From Scleroderma bovista (lineage: Eukaryota; Basidiomycota; Agaricomycetes; Boletales; Sclerodermataceae): a stretch of 64,000 bases of DNA. The DNA lies in NCBI GenBank assembly GCA_037178675.1, contig JAYMGJ010000321.1, forward strand, positions 151,025 through 215,024, read 5' to 3'. Under the pieces are notes generated by a model. The model was not told the origin of the DNA, ran no database searches, and was given only the letters and a program-made list of their open reading frames with translations. This document shows, in pieces, positions 1 through 12,845 of this stretch; position 1 is the stretch's first letter; each line of letters opens with the position of its first letter. The translations under genes were made by a program, and so were the position numbers.

Positions 1-1935
1 CAAACATCTGTATTGCGTCCGACATCCCAGCCTCTCCGAGTAGCTGCAGCTCCTGTGCCGCAAGGTACTCCTTGACCAGTGTCTGCATGCGGACTCTGGA
101 TAATTTCTCACTGATGCTAAGTTCCGGATCGTCGATGCTGAGCTCCGGCTCGTCAATCGTGACTTTGGCAGAGCGGGTCGACTTCTTTGCACGATGGAAG
201 ACAAGGACGTCGCGCGGATTCGCAATGCGTCCTTGGAACTCCTGGCCGAACCGGATAGGATTTGACATCGCGCTCACGCCTGTTGTATCGACCTATGGGG
301 ATGACGAGGTCATGTTATGGTCAGATTCTGTCAACTTACCTTCAGTCGAACTAGTGGGAGCATGTGAGGTAGAGGTTCGTCTCCTTCGTCGATCGCCCTG
401 GCATTGCGATCATCCCAGAGTTTGTTTGCCTGATCGATGAGGGCGTTGACCTATGCGTCGTCAGCAAGGCAACTCCCGGATCATTGACGGAATGAGCAAA
501 CCCTTGATTTCAAGAACTTCGACACAGCAATCTGATCATTGAGGTCGAAACCTTCCTCTTCGGCCGCCTCGCTAACAACTATATCCTCCAGTACGAATGG
601 CCTTACAGTCCGAAGCGGAATAGGCTTCATTTCAAATTCTTTCCCTTGGATTTGGAGCAGTGCAACGTGTCTGCGAGCAATGTGTCAAGATATTAAGCCA
701 GCGGAGTAATGACGCCCTACTTTTCAATTGACTCGCCATCAGCCAGTGAGGTAGCAACCGAAGATCCGGGCTGCGTGATGTAGTATGGTTTGCCTGCCAC
801 AGATTCGGGCACTATCCTGCAGTCGTGCTCGTGGCCCCATACAACCAGGTCCACGCTGTCATCAAACATGCCTTCAGGAACGGACTCCTGCAATCCATGC
901 CGAACGCTGTTGTTGCAGGGATGAGCAGGTAAGCTATGTTCGAGTGGAGATGCTTACCGGTTCTGGTGCAGCAGAAGGATATTAAACCATTCGTCCTTGT
1001 TGCGGGGCATATACATTCGCACTCGGTTGCTACGCAGTTCGAAATGCATGCGCTGATCCTTCACGTTCCCTACTCCATACAAGCCCAGACATGTGGTTCC
1101 TTTTCGAAGAAGCACAGGCCTGATGGCAATACCTGCGGTCTGGGCATCTGCTTCTGAGAGTGGCAGGTCGAATTTCCCCATGTAGTTTATGAGACCCGAG
1201 GCAGAAAGGACATCCAATGCACACAGGGCCCCTTCCTGATGGGCCTAGTTGAGGATACACATGGTGGGGTTAACGGATTACTCACTGGTCCAGCACCTTG
1301 AGGATCATCGTGGTTTCCGTGAATAGAGAAGACAGGTATGGCCACATTGAGGTTCGGGTCCTCGTAGTTGATTGCTGGAAAGCTACCAAGAGTCAAGAGT
1401 TTCGCTACTGTGGTGATGTTGTGTGCTCACTCGTAACCAGCTGCTTTCCCATCGGCAGGGTCACTGAGCAACTCGACTTGGACGGGTTTGTCGCCTAGGG
1501 TGTATTCGCGCAGAAGGGCGGTGACTTGATACAAACTATCCCTCGAGGGTCTATTCTCGTGGAATAGGTCACCGGCGAGAAGGATGAAATCAACCTGTCA
1601 TATTGCAATTAGTGACTTACAGTGGTGTTGTGGCAGAGTGCAGTCGCGTTCTCCAACACACGCATGGGACTCATCGCAAGATATACTTACATCGTGTTTG
1701 ACGGCAAGCTGCAGTATTTCCTTGAAGGTGTTGATAGAATCCTGCCCGCGAACGGGGTCTCGTTCTAGATAGCCAACGTGGTTGTCTGTCGCCAGTAGAA
1801 TGCGAACGGTATTATCTGGGTCTGTTAGGAGATCTTGCCTTCATCGAAACAGTGGAAATCACAGCTCGTCAACGTACCGACATGACGGAGCGTCGGAGGC
1901 GGCGGCGGCACAGACTCTCGACCAGCGTCAGACAT
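1..1935 (-). CDS. MRE11: MRE11 double-strand-break repair nuclease (3' part beyond the window)
   Basis: Nuclease subunit of the nuclear Mre11-Rad50-Nbs1/Xrs2 complex, which senses and trims DNA double-strand breaks. The gene reads leftwards through many short introns. The first exon (ATG at 1933-1935) starts [14 protein letters not shown]; the next gives [20 protein letters not shown] with the D-x-H metal motif, followed by [15 protein letters not shown], then [13 protein letters not shown] with the GNHD motif, and [13 protein letters not shown] with a metal-binding His. Near 850-780 WGHEHDCRI precedes [12 protein letters not shown]. The coding frame is still open at base 1 (about [16 protein letters not shown]), so the C-terminal DNA-binding region is missing only because the window ends. 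All phosphoesterase motifs seen are intact. It is divergent from the transporter gene at 2212. Confidence 0.95.
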
Positions 1936-2211
1936 TCTGCTGCAACGACAACGCGCGTGTGTGCACGTGAGTCGAATGCTGCGCGAATATTGATTTGTTG
2001 CATTCCCCAACACTCACGCTCCTTCACTGCCGCTACCACCACCAGGCCCACTCGTGCATGATTCCAGCTAGGTAAGACATAGAAAACCACAGCCTAGGTC
2101 ATTCCCTTGCACAAGAAGGCTGGAAATCGTTGGTCCCCTGCAGTTCTTTTCAAAGCGCCCAGCCAGTAACCAATTTTCGCTCAGCTTCCCTAAATACTTC
2201 ATTATTCGACA
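1936..2211. promoter_or_regulatory. shared 276-bp divergent promoter region of MRE11 and the SLC35 gene
   Basis: This short gap between two divergent start codons must hold both core promoters. No clear TATA box or other named site was recognised. The call rests only on gene layout. Confidence 0.5.
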
Positions 2212-3586
2212 ATGTCCCCCCACCACAATGCTCGCGCACAGCAGCAGAACAATCGGTTACTCGTCGTATGTGGGTTACGAAGAATGCTGTCCCGCGCTCA
2301 ACTCCCCCACAGACCGGGACCGTCCTCTTCTACTTGGTCGCTGCTTTGGCGGTAAGCAACTTATCCCTGGACAGACTATGTACAGCCCTCTAACTTCTCT
2401 TGGCAGATGGTGATGGCGTGCGTTTGCTTTCTGTATCGTTCTCGATTGCCCCTACTTACGGCAGCGCAGGAACAAATGGGTGTTGAAGACAACCTCGGCA
2501 CCGCTTTTCTTCCTGTTCACCCAACTCTTGATCGCTGTGATCCTTTTCCTCGCTTCTCATGCCGTCGGTCTAGTACAAATCCCGCTATATGTTGACGGCC
2601 AACTCATTAAGGGCCTTGCTGCTAATGTCGGTCTCAACGTTATTGGTCTCAGGTACGAGCATCATGATCATCACCGGTGCGGTTGCAGATTAATATCCTC
2701 GCTTCTAGCTTCAGCAACTACACCCTCAAATATGTGGATGCCTCGTTTTACCAAATTGCCCGCGGTCTGCTGTTACCGTTTACAGTTGCCACATCCTACG
2801 TCGTCTTGCATACGCGACCTTCATCTCGCATCTTGGTCTCATGCTCAGTGGTTACCATGGGTTTCCTTGTCGGTGTGTTCATGGATGCCATACCGATATC
2901 TCCTTTCGGGATCACCTTTGGTATTACGAGTTCTGCCATCACTGCTGTACACTCCGTGGTTATCAAGAAGAGCTTGGACGTCGTCCATGGCAGTGCATTG
3001 CATCTCTCTTGGTACACTAATTTGCTCAGTGCCGTCCTCATGATTCCTCTCGTTCTCCTTTCGGGAGAGGGCCCCGCTGTATTTGACCTATTTTTTGGGC
3101 CAAGTCCAATTGTACTCGTTCAAGGCGAGCTCTCTGCACTCAATACATTCATCTGGGGATCCCTTATTACAGTGAGAATTGAGTGGGTGTTTTGTAATCA
3201 TTCTGCTGAACAAATTTTCTAGGGGTCCGTTGGCTTCTTAATGAGTGTGGCCAGTGTATTATCTATCAAGGTTACATCCCCTATTACACACATGGTCTCT
3301 TCTGCCGTTCGCGGTGTAGCTGCGTCCCTTCTCGGAATGTGGTTGTTTGGCGATATCCTGTCGGGGTGTGCAGTTTTTCCATTGCTATGATATATGGAAA
3401 TTGATTTCTCTCTCCAGAGGACGCATTTCTTCCATAGCAATTATCCTCGGTGGATCTATATACTATACCTGGATAAAGCATGTCGAGTCACAGGGACAAA
3501 AGCAAGATGGAAACGTAGCAAAATACGAGAGAGTGCCGCTAGAGGATGTGGAAGCTGGGAATGGCACACCCACAAAGCCGGAATAG
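2212..3586 (+). CDS. SLC35-type nucleotide-sugar transporter (GDP-fucose transporter-like)
   Basis: Golgi/ER membrane antiporter of the drug/metabolite transporter superfamily that probably moves a nucleotide sugar. The start at 2212 is chosen because splicing a 47-nt intron (2266-2312) joins MSPHHNARAQQQ to TGTVLFYLVAALA. A second and third splice give AMVMANKWVLKTTSAPLFF, the classic first helix with its NK pair. Later exons encode further hydrophobic helices, including FSNYTLKYVDASFYQIARG, ITAVHSVVIKKSLD and SVGFLMSVASVLSIKVTSP, and the family's C-terminal helix-10 motif VTSPITHMVSSAVRG. The tail after the last helix is short and charged (GNVAKYERVPLEDVEAG). SLC35C1 is the closest remembered relative, but substrate specificity cannot be read from sequence alone. 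Confidence 0.85.
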
Positions 3587-3923
3587 AACCGGTCCTGTCT
3601 ATCGTATCGACTGCTACACACTTGTTTGGACTCTATCCGTCACTATAGTTCTGTATCTTAATCACCCTCTTTACATAACATGGTAGCAGGTGCGAGCAGG
3701 TTCGATTTTGTTCCAGAAAATCAAGTTCAGCGAGTGTGGGACCTTTGTGTGGCTTGAAGCGTTTGTATTTCCATTTCATTATCCACTTCCACTCATATCA
3801 TGCTCGCCCTGGGCGTTCACATTCCACCCACTCTGCGGGTACTTCAAGTCGCTGCACCTAACGTATTCTTTCAGTCGCACACCTCTTCCTGAACACGCTT
3901 CCTTCTTGTGCATCGCGGTGATA
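3587..3923. other. intergenic, nothing recognised
   Basis: 337 bp holding the 3' UTR of the transporter and the 5' region of the next gene on the same strand. No RNA gene, repeat or clear promoter motif was seen. Confidence 0.5.
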
Positions 3924-4678
3924 ATGTTCGGATGCTGTGTTGCTGGCCGTCTCCTGCAAACCAATCTCCAGCAGATCGATGATACTCATGCGCTCTTTGA
4001 CATCCCAGCGGCGGAGAAGGTCAATCACATCTGCGTATTCTTGTTGGGAACAAGTATGTCTAATCCTTCCGAGATACTCGGTCACTGAGATCAGATCTGC
4101 GCTGTATAGTTCCCTTCCCTGATGGATACGGTTGCACGGTCCACTTCTTCTGGCCCGGAAAAGGCTCACAGATTCTCGGAATGTGAGTGTTTGGATCAGA
4201 CTTGTCTGTCATTCAAATCAGCTTGATGAGCGTTGAGATCAGGTTGTCCAACGAGAAGCCTTCCGCCATATTCCGCCTACGTTCCAATTTCTCTGCACCG
4301 GTATCTGGAATGAGCACTCCTTCCGCATTCGCTGCTGCTACATCCTCCTCTACCGGTGCAGTCACCGCTATCCTCGGCTTCTCGATCGAACCACTGGAGG
4401 CAATCGCAGCCCAGATGGCCACGCTGCCAGCCAACGCGATTAATGCTGCACTAAACGAAGCAGCAGCCACACCGTCTTCGTCACTCACGAGATCTGTAGA
4501 CATCAGTGCACTGGCGGAGAAAGTAGCGAGGCACTTGTTCAACTACGTATCGGGATTTTCGGGACAGAACATCGGCCCGGACAGTGTCGTTCCAATGAGC
4601 GTCATCGCTCGTTGGTACGAGAACTTCCTGGGTAAACTTAGGGCAGGCGGAGCGGCATTCTTGGACAGAACAGAGTAG
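3924..4678 (+). CDS. Hikeshi / OPI10 family protein
   Basis: Hikeshi carries Hsp70 into the nucleus under heat stress in animals; the yeast homologue is Opi10. Three exons (3924-4053, 4110-4182, 4243-4678) give 212 residues, close to the family length of about 200. The start is fixed by the hallmark N-terminus MFGCCVAGRLLQTNLQQ. Exon 2 encodes PFPDGYGCTVHFFWPG and its end joins exon 3 as ILGMLSNEKPSAIFRLRS. A low-complexity Ala/Ser stretch follows, then the C-terminal family block AEKVARHLFNYVSGF and VIARWYENFLGKLRAG. Both introns have GT..AG ends and lengths of 56-60 nt. No defect was seen. Confidence 0.9.
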
Positions 4679-5330
4679 CGACGTGTGCTGTTCTCTGTTC
4701 TCGGAGTTTACATGTAAGACGTTTCGGGGGACGAGATCTTGGTGTGTACTGTATACAAATGAAATTCTTACCTACTGAGTGACTTCAACTTGCCTTTAAC
4801 TGTCCTGGTCACTTGGTAGAAGCAGAAGACATCCAGAGCCACCTCCAAGGTTCTTCATGAATTCTGTATGAATAGGGCGAAGCCTTGCCCCTCTTTGGTC
4901 GCGCCGTGCACCCGCATCACCACAGTACTTGTGGCCATCTATAGCTTGTTAAAGCACGAACCTGATAGAGCCATTGCTCTAGGGCCGTGGAGTACTCCCA
5001 TCATTAGACTCTATATTTAGATTCCTGGATGTAAGAGGCGCAATACCGACAGAAGTGTGATTTATCACACCATCGAGGTTTCTCGAGGAAAGTGCATCTG
5101 CAAAACATAGCCTCGCAAGTATTGAGAGTAGTCCCCGTGTGGACCTGCTAGTGAAGCTGATACATTTTACATACTGAGTTACATACTGATTGAGACGCCA
5201 TCAACTCATATGTTGAGCGTCTGCTTGAGCCTTGAGCCGATTTGACGCGCGTTGTTTCCTTGCAGCGAACGGCTCAACGTCACAGAGCATTCCCCGACCT
5301 TGGAGGGCACGGTGCACCTAAACTTGTTCG
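4679..5330. other. intergenic, nothing recognised
   Basis: About 650 bp between two genes on the same strand. Only short meaningless reading frames were found, and no repeat, RNA or transposon end was recognised. Confidence 0.5.
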
Positions 5331-6597
5331 ATGAAGTTTCATCCATTACCATCGAGACAGATTTCGTCCTGTCTTCGGAATGCGCTGTGTCATTCTCCAC
5401 GTCGATTGGCTTCTTCCAACTCTGTGAGGATAGTTGAAGTCGGTCCGCGGGATGGCCTACAGAACGAACCGCGCCCCATTTCTCCCTCCACAAAAGCCGA
5501 ACTAATAAACAGGCTCGCTCGTGCTGGAATGCGGGATATTGAGGCAGGCAGCTTCGTCAGCCCAAAGTGGGTTCCACAGGTCAGTGCGCCATCCATTGCA
5601 AACACTGAGTCGTCCGCTCCATGTCATTCAGATGGCTGGCACAGCTGAGGTTCTGTCTTTGGTCGAACCTGTAGCCAACACGAACTACTCCATACTCGTA
5701 CCTAATCAGAAGGGCCTCGACGGTGTCCTCGCCCTTCTCTCTGGTAGCTCCCCACCGCCTGTCACGGAAATAGCAGTATTCACCTCAGCAACTGACGGTT
5801 TTGGGAAAGCTAATACCAATACTACCACGTCTGAGTCCTTGGCTCGTCTTGCTCCTGTAGTGCGTTCGGCTCTCGCCGCAGGGATGAAAGTGCGCGGGTA
5901 TGTCTCCGTTGTCATAACGTGTCCATACTCGGGGAGGGTGGACCCAAGGAGAGTGCGAGACGCCTCCCGCGAATTGTTGCAAATGGGCTGTTATGAGGTT
6001 AGTCTTGGTGATACCACTGGCACGGGTACGCCGGCGAGTGTTCGAGCAGTACTAGAGGAGGTAGCAAAGGACATCGATGTTAGCTTGTTAGCAGGCCACG
6101 TGAGTCGTTGTCGATGGCAGCACGTCGTAAAATTGTAAATTCGCTGACACGATGTAGTTCCATGATACCAACGGGACGGCACTTGCCAACATCCAGACTG
6201 CTCTTGATTTTGGCCTAAGGACCTTCGATGCATCTGTGGGAGGCTTGGGGGGCTGCCCGTACTCGCCAGGTGCAACCGGAAATGTAGCCACGGAAGACGT
6301 CGTGTATGGTCTCACTGGCGAGAGCTCGTACGGTGATGTGCGCGAGCCTTACTCAGGTCTGTGTCTACATTAGTGGTGAGGTCGAGCATGGATGGTGCTT
6401 AACAATCTGCAGATACACCCGCAGTAAGTGGGCCTGTGTGGGATCTTGGATCCGTGTCTCTCCCTTTACTAGCAGAGACTGGGGCATGGATCTCTGGGAT
6501 CCTTGGGCGGGAGACCACGAGTCGGGCGGGCAAAGCATTTTTAGCCCGTAAAGAACGGGAGCGAAAGTTGGCGGAAAAGGCTCAGGCTAAGCTCTGA
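5331..6597 (+). CDS. hydroxymethylglutaryl-CoA lyase, mitochondrial
   Basis: Cleaves HMG-CoA to acetoacetate and acetyl-CoA, the last step of leucine breakdown. The start at 5331 gives [20 protein letters not shown], an Arg-rich leader that looks like a mitochondrial presequence, before the conserved [15 protein letters not shown]. Introns 5580-5631 and 6100-6157 are clear. Family motifs seen are [23 protein letters not shown] ([13 protein letters not shown]), [12 protein letters not shown] and the catalytic-cysteine loop [15 protein letters not shown]. The last intron has two in-frame donors (6333 or 6357) with a shared acceptor at 6412; the latter gives a typical 56-nt intron and about 366 residues. 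The final exon ends [17 protein letters not shown] and extra Lys/Ala residues. A C-terminal peroxisomal signal is not present. Confidence 0.92.
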
Positions 6598-6999
6598 AAA
6601 GGGCGACTTACAAAAGTGGTCATTGTGATCCACTGACGTTTTTGTAAAATATCTGTGTAGTGGCAATTTAACAGGCCTTTCCAGACTCCCTGTAGGTAAG
6701 GCGTATGTATCCTCTGCCATCAATACCATAGCCAACTTGGCATCAGTTTCGTAAATCTGGTAAGTCTAGCCATCCAAGGTACATACTGTCATTGCAGGAA
6801 AAGTTGAACGAAAGGGAGTAACCTGAAGTTCGTTGGACTGAGTGCACTACGTGATTCTTGCAAGCAGAACTAATTTTTTGCATGTAGAAGGGTTCACATG
6901 AAAAGAGATAGCAGGCAACTTATTACACAACATAAGACTACTTTCAGGCCCGTCGATATAAAACCCTGGAGCCCTGTCACAAAACAAGGCTGCAACATT
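6598..6999. other. intergenic between convergent gene ends
   Basis: About 400 bp that must hold the 3' UTRs of the HMG-CoA lyase (+) and CWC22 (-) genes. No other feature was recognised. Confidence 0.5.
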
Positions 7000-9874
7000 T
7001 TATCTTCTCCGATCATCATACTCCCTCTCATCCGATCTGCGTCTCCTACCTGGACTGGGAGATCTGTCCCTGTAACTCTCACGATACCTATCGCCGTTTC
7101 TTGTATCCCTCCCATGGTGCCCCTTTTCCCTCTCGCGCTCTCGCGCTGGATAGCGATCACGCGAGTCGTCTCTCCTCTGACGCCCATAACCATCTTCCCG
7201 GTCCTTCGCTTGTTCACGACCATCTTCCCGGCGATGATGCGGGGGCAAGTCGTGTCTACTTGTCCCACGATCGTCTCTGTATCGACGAGGTTGCGACGGG
7301 GACCTGCGTGGCGATGGAGAACGCAAAGGTGGAGAGGGCGTACGCGACTCGTCGCGCTGGCGCCTGTCCCGATTATGCTCACGATCCCGGTCACGACGCC
7401 CGCCATATTCGCGGTCACGTCCCTGAGTGGGGTAGACCGCCTTCTCCCGTCTATAGTCGCGGGACCTTTCTGGACTGCGTTCTCGAGCCTGGTCTCGGTC
7501 CCGGTCGCGATTGTGGTCTCGCTGAGGGGGAGAAGTGTATCGAGCACGGCGTCGGGAGTCGATGGAAGACTCGGTAGTATCCGACGCTGAATCAGAATCG
7601 TCTGTATCCGAGTCTGAATCCGAGTCCGAGTCCGATGAATCAGAATCGGAGGATTCTTGTTCCAGCATTGCACGGCGTTGTTCCATGATCAGGCGTGGGG
7701 CATTCTATGGAAAGCGATCAGTGGTTGCAAAATATGGGAGCACACCAAGCATTACCTTTAGGTACTCCCTCATGTCCTCGGTCAATATCCCAAGGCCAAT
7801 ACTGGTGAAATAGTTGATAGAGAAGCGCGTGTCCTTCGGGTTGTCCGTGGGGAACATGTATTTGCATGCCGCCCTAACCTCCTCATCCTTGAATCGCTCT
7901 GCCAGTGCTTTCAAACCCATACTCTCCATCATTTCCTGCATCATAATCTTGATAAAAATACGAGAACTTGAGGTTGTCTCTTCCTCATTCATTTTGATGG
8001 AACCGAGGATGACCCAGGAAATGGCATCATTCGCGAACATGTGCCCAAAGAAACGTGCAATGTTGCGGAGTCGGTTTGTCTCGTAACGGTGAATGGTGTG
8101 GTAGTAGTTATTAAATGCTTGCTCGATACACTCCATCCACACTCGATTGAGTCGGCTGAACCGTTCTCCTACCAGACCGTAGAAATTCGAGTAAGAACGT
8201 TCCTGTGAGCAACACTCGATAACCATGTTGATGAGCTCGATCTAAGCAAAAACATGAGTCTGAGAAAATTCTAGCACACGAGGTTGCAGAACTTGCCTCT
8301 TCGCCTTCACTGATTTGAACTTTCAAGAGCTTGTGAACCGCTTCTTCATAGTTGAGAGCGTTCATGATTGTCAAATATATCATTCGTCGAAGGTTAACCA
8401 AGTTAGTTTCTGTCTGATCCAGAATGCCTTCCTGCTCCTCAACTAAGAAAAGGTCAGAAACCGAGCTGACGAACAAGGCGCCAACCCTACCTTCTTCCTC
8501 CTCACCGCTCGATTCCTCCTCTGAACCAGATTCATCCTCGGAATCTTCACCAAGGATCTCAGCTTTGATGGCTTTATACTTTTCCTCGTTCTCCAAGTAG
8601 TTCGGGTCGAACTTGAAGATATCTGTACAAGAGTTACAGCCATCAAGGACAACAGTACACAACAGCAACTTACTTAGTCCTTCCTGCACTTGCAATTCCT
8701 CTTCGAGACGTATATGGTGCGTAATCTGCTCTTCATCCTCCACAAGGTCCAGCCCCTCTGGAATGATTGGGTTATCCTTGTACTTATCTTTCCGGACTTG
8801 CATGAGTACTTCTATCATATACTGCACCCTCTGGCTGATGGTTCCTTCATTCAGAACATCACGGAAACGATCATAGACAAGGGCATTTGCTTTTGGCGAA
8901 TTTTCTGTCAGGAATGCACCGACTTCGCGCATGAAACCAACAGCAATCTCGATGGAGTCGTCGGTAGGACGTTCTAGAAGGAAAATGAGGATTTCCAGCG
9001 CAATAATTTCGTGTGCAACAGCCTGGTTCACGAGATGGGCAATAAAGGTCGTCGAGGAGTGGCACACAGTCTATGGAAAAAAATAAATGAATGACTGAAA
9101 CCAGGCGGGAGTGAATTATTCACTCACTTTGTCATTCCGTTTGAAGGCTCGCCTGAACTGACTTATGAGTCGGGTAAGAACAAGTTCTCCCACTTGTGGA
9201 AGTTTCGTGTTTATGATGGCAACCAAAGCAGCAAAGACGGGCGTAAATGGTAAACTGGCCGCCTGCGCCTTCATGACACTGCGTGCGAACAACCCCCGTC
9301 CTCGAATGAGATTTTCCGAAAATAACTCTGGAATGACTTGTTTTATATTGGCGACGTTCACTCGGTTGACGATACCGGTAATTGATTTGCGCAGAGCGTC
9401 CCAGGTCATCCGTTGGTATTCTTGACTGGACTTGTCAGATGCAGCAGTGGCCTGCATAGCACGAAGTCGAGCGGGAGGAATATACACGCCGCCAGACCGA
9501 GAGTTTGCAATGAGTTTTTGGAACTCGGCGTGTTTATCCGCTTGTTCCTGCGCAGCGTCCTGTTCCTTGGGCTTAGAGGCCTTATCAAGCTCGACTGCCG
9601 CCATACGAGCTGCCAGCTCCCGCTCTCGTTGCGCACGACGAACTGGGTCCACATCTTTTACCTTGGGTAAGTCGAGCTTTACTCCTGGTGGTGGTGGTGG
9701 TGGAGAACGTGACCTTCTTCGATTGGAAGGCGGAAGGCCACCAGAGCCATTGGGAGAAGGCGAGCGCGATCTGTACAGCTGTTAGTAATGTAGAGTATGG
9801 TATTTAAACGCCTACCTCTTCCTTCCGGCGACTCTACCAGAATCTGCTGGGGTCAGCGTTGCAACTGTCGCCAT
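7000..9874 (-). CDS. CWC22: pre-mRNA splicing factor CWC22
   Basis: Spliceosome component that also places the exon-junction helicase eIF4A3 in animals. It reads leftwards from ATG at 9872-9874 ([20 protein letters not shown]). An N-terminal Arg/Ser and Pro-rich segment follows, then [14 protein letters not shown], the CWC22 entry motif, and the MIF4G repeat domain (about [16 protein letters not shown] to the region around 8650). An acidic linker comes next ([15 protein letters not shown]), then the MA3 domain (around 8400-7700). The C-terminal 220 residues are a long RS/RD-rich tail with a [15 protein letters not shown] run, typical of splicing factors. Several introns of about 50-60 nt interrupt it. 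The stop is at 7000-7002. No lesion was found. Confidence 0.93.
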
Positions 9875-10037
9875 TAGTTGTGGTGTCAAGTTCCAATGGA
9901 GACTTGATTCAATCCTGTTTGTCCTTGTTTCGTAAACATTGGTTACATTATTTATTTATTTAATATTTATTTAGTTATTCGGGTATCTAGAGTCAATCTA
10001 ATCTTCGCTAGACGGGTATCGTCAATTCTTTGCAAGC
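9875..10037. promoter_or_regulatory. 163-bp AT-rich divergent promoter of CWC22 and DUS3
   Basis: The gap between two divergent starts contains a TTTATTTATTTAATATTTAT-like AT run around 9950-9975. This is a plausible nucleosome-free core promoter. No specific factor site was recognised. Confidence 0.45.
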
Positions 10038-12644
10038 ATGGCTAACAATTCTGTCCTCCCCCCGGGCACTGCACCTGTCAAAGCAGAGTATGGTGACCAT
10101 CCACCACTTGGTCAAAATCGAATCTGACATGGCTGTACTATGGCAGATTCGTCCTTCACAGTGTCGGCTTACCAGCTGCAGACGACGATGCGGCAGAGGG
10201 ATCGACTTCACATGGAACGGGGCGGCCGTCATCGAGGCATGTCGCAGACGCTGATTCTTCTCCAGCCGGTGGCAAGAAAGAGCAGAAGAAGGCTAAGCGA
10301 GGAGCGAACAAGGGACGGAGATTCGGAAAAGTGCGCGACGAGCTCGAGCTGTGCTGGCGCATCGCGAATGGCACGTTCTGTGAGCACGCAGCTGAGTAGG
10401 TTTCCATAATTTCCCGGTTTTATTGAGTTTGATGCCAATTTAGTTGTCGCTTCACCCACGATATCAATGCTTATCTTGCTGCGAAACCGAGAGATATTCA
10501 TTTCTCACCAACTAGTACACTCAAAAATTCACCGCCGTTCGTCGTAGGCGAGGGGTCCCCCCAGCACTCGATCGCGGGAGAGGATTCTTCTCTTGACTTT
10601 GGAACTACCTGCCTATGTTTCGAAGAAGCAGGGGAATGCCGCATGGGATTCAAATGTAGATATCTCGGAGCTCATGCATGCAAGGACGAGAGCGGAGTTG
10701 TCAGCCTAGTCATTGACGAGGAAAAGAAGTCACAGGTCGCGCTTACGACCACGGAGATGAATCATGTCAGCCCAGAAACGTTGAAAATAATTCGTATGAG
10801 AAAGGTTGGTTCTAACCATTTTTTCTACATACTCACTTGAAATCATTGGATATAGTACCCGACGCCCATCGCAGACGCCTACCTCAAGGAGATAGAAATG
10901 TCCAATCAAGAAGGTGGCGAAACAGGCGGTACTCCTGCTCAAGAAAGCGCTGCAAATGAACTTATCACAAGACGGACTAGTGAAAGCCTCTCCCAGATGG
11001 ACACCCCAGACGTACCTATACGTTTTTCTGAAAAGAAAAGGCTTCACTGGACTGGGAAAACTTGTAGGTGTTCCTATGTCATGAACTGAATAGGTTTTCA
11101 ACATGGGCAACAGACCTTGCACCTCTCACGACAGTGGGCAACTTGGTAGGTTCAGTGAAGCCTTGCAAAATCTAGCTCACCTATACTAGCCATTCCGCCG
11201 GCTCTGTGTCGCGCTTGGGGCTGACATTACCTGCGGTGAAAGTGAGCATTCACTATTTTGGCGCGCTTTCCATTACAACTATGAAATCAGTGGGCCTTGC
11301 GACGTCTTTCCTGACTGCATCGCGCGAGGAGTGGTCCCTCGTCCGTCGCCATCCGAGCGAGACCATCTTCGGCATACAGCTAGCAGGAAACAAGCCATCC
11401 ACGATGATCCCTACCGCCGAGGTCTTGGGTAAAGAATTTGCCAGAAGTATCGACTTTGTCGACATTAACTGTGGCTGTCCGATCGACTTAGTATTTCGTA
11501 CGGGAAGCGGATCCGCCCGTGTGTTGTATTTCTTTCTATGCTCCATGTTTAATTGGGCATGTACGTGGCAGCGGACTAACAAGCGCTAACACAGTGCTCG
11601 ATACCCCGGGGAAATTGGGAAAGATGATCATTGGCATGAATAAGGCACTTGGTGAAATTCCTGTCACTGTCAAGCTGCGCACAGGAGTAAAAGACGGTCG
11701 TAACACTGCACACAAGCTTATGCCTCGACTTAGCACAGAATGGGGTGCCGGATGCATCACTGTGCGTCTTCCTCTGTTCTGTTACTTCATACATCATGAT
11801 GGATATTCGTGGCCAGCTGCATGGGCGGACGCGACAGCAACGATACACGAGGCTAGCCGATTGGGATTATATTACGCAGTGTGTAGAAGCTGTCAGGGCC
11901 CGCGAAGCTGACGAGGGATGTACGTCCACAGTATTCAAACGTTATTCAAACGTATGTCTCTGGTTCACTCACATTTGTCTTAGTGGCCCCTGTTCCGATC
12001 TTTGGCGGTGGGGACTGTTTCTCATCCCAAGACTACTGGGAGAAGATCGATAGCACTCGAGTGGATGGTATCATGATTGGACGAGGCGCATTGATTAAGC
12101 CATGGATATTTACCGAGATAAAGGAACACAGAGAATGGGATATCAGCTCTAGCGAGCGTCTGGAGTTCATAAGAAAGGTACTACTTGTTCGTTTTTCACG
12201 AGTGATGTTAATGTTCTTCTGTTGCGATAAGTTGGCGGAATACGGGTTAACGTAGGTCATTGACTTCGTTTACAGGTACACGCATTTGACATTCTGTCAC
12301 AGGCACTTCGGAACGGATACAGCAGGCGTGAACACAACACGGCGATACCTCTGCGAAGCTCTCTCATTTCAATATCGCTACATTCCAATTGGCCTTCTGG
12401 AGCGACTCCCCGCGCGGATCAATGAACGTGCTCCCGCATTCAGGGGTAGAGATGAGCTGGGTACGTCCGAGGATGGTCCATTATGAGTAACATCTGATTG
12501 TCTCGCACAGAATGCCTGTTGGCAAGTCCAAACAGTCAGGACTGGGTCAGGGTATCAGAAATGTTCCTTGGTCCGACACCAGAGACATGGTCTTTTACCC
12601 CGAAACATAAAAGTAATTCGTACGCAGACGAAAGCCAAGGGTGA
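10038..12644 (+). CDS. DUS3: tRNA-dihydrouridine(47) synthase (NAD(P)+)
   Basis: Flavin enzyme that reduces U47 in the variable loop of tRNAs. The start at 10038 gives [18 protein letters not shown]. Two CCCH zinc fingers follow: [20 protein letters not shown] and the one built on [18 protein letters not shown]. The TIM-barrel begins near [17 protein letters not shown] (formed by a splice at about 11065-11115). Catalytic-loop motif [12 protein letters not shown] holds the catalytic Cys; [36 protein letters not shown] and [16 protein letters not shown] are FMN/tRNA contacts. The last intron is near 12460-12510 and the tail ends [15 protein letters not shown] divergent copy of this 3' tail lies at 16.6 kb, and the last codons may have been reshaped by that rearrangement. 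Confidence 0.93.
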
Positions 12645-12714
12645 TGACTGTAAATTAGTTGGTTAGATTGCTGGATGTCATGTGTTCTGCAAGCCGGCTG
12701 ATGGCCCGATCTCA

Positions 12715-12845
12715 CCACCATCGGTGTCTCCGCTCGTTTTCGGAACCTATCTCGTTCTCCATTACATACCTTGAACATTGCCCGGTCTTCTTCTCGATCA
12801 CATTCGAACTTCGCAGATTTGGACTGCGCAGTTCATGCCTGAAAT
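12715..12845 (-). pseudogene. decayed fragment of the LYR-motif gene 3' end
   Basis: Read on the minus strand, this stretch gives LRSPNLRSSNVIEKKTG and MENEIGSENERRHRW. It matches the C-terminus of the intact LYR gene at 16715-18068 (LRNPNLWKLESGREEDRT and MENEISSENERRQRS), with substitutions and a lost frame upstream. It directly follows the DUS3 stop, as the intact LYR 3' end follows a DUS3 relic at 16.6 kb. It is therefore a duplicated gene junction, not a gene. Confidence 0.8.

Noticed and set aside
3690..3770. AGGTTCGATTTTGTTCC as a tRNA T-arm
   Set aside because: No matching acceptor stem, D-arm or anticodon arm around it.
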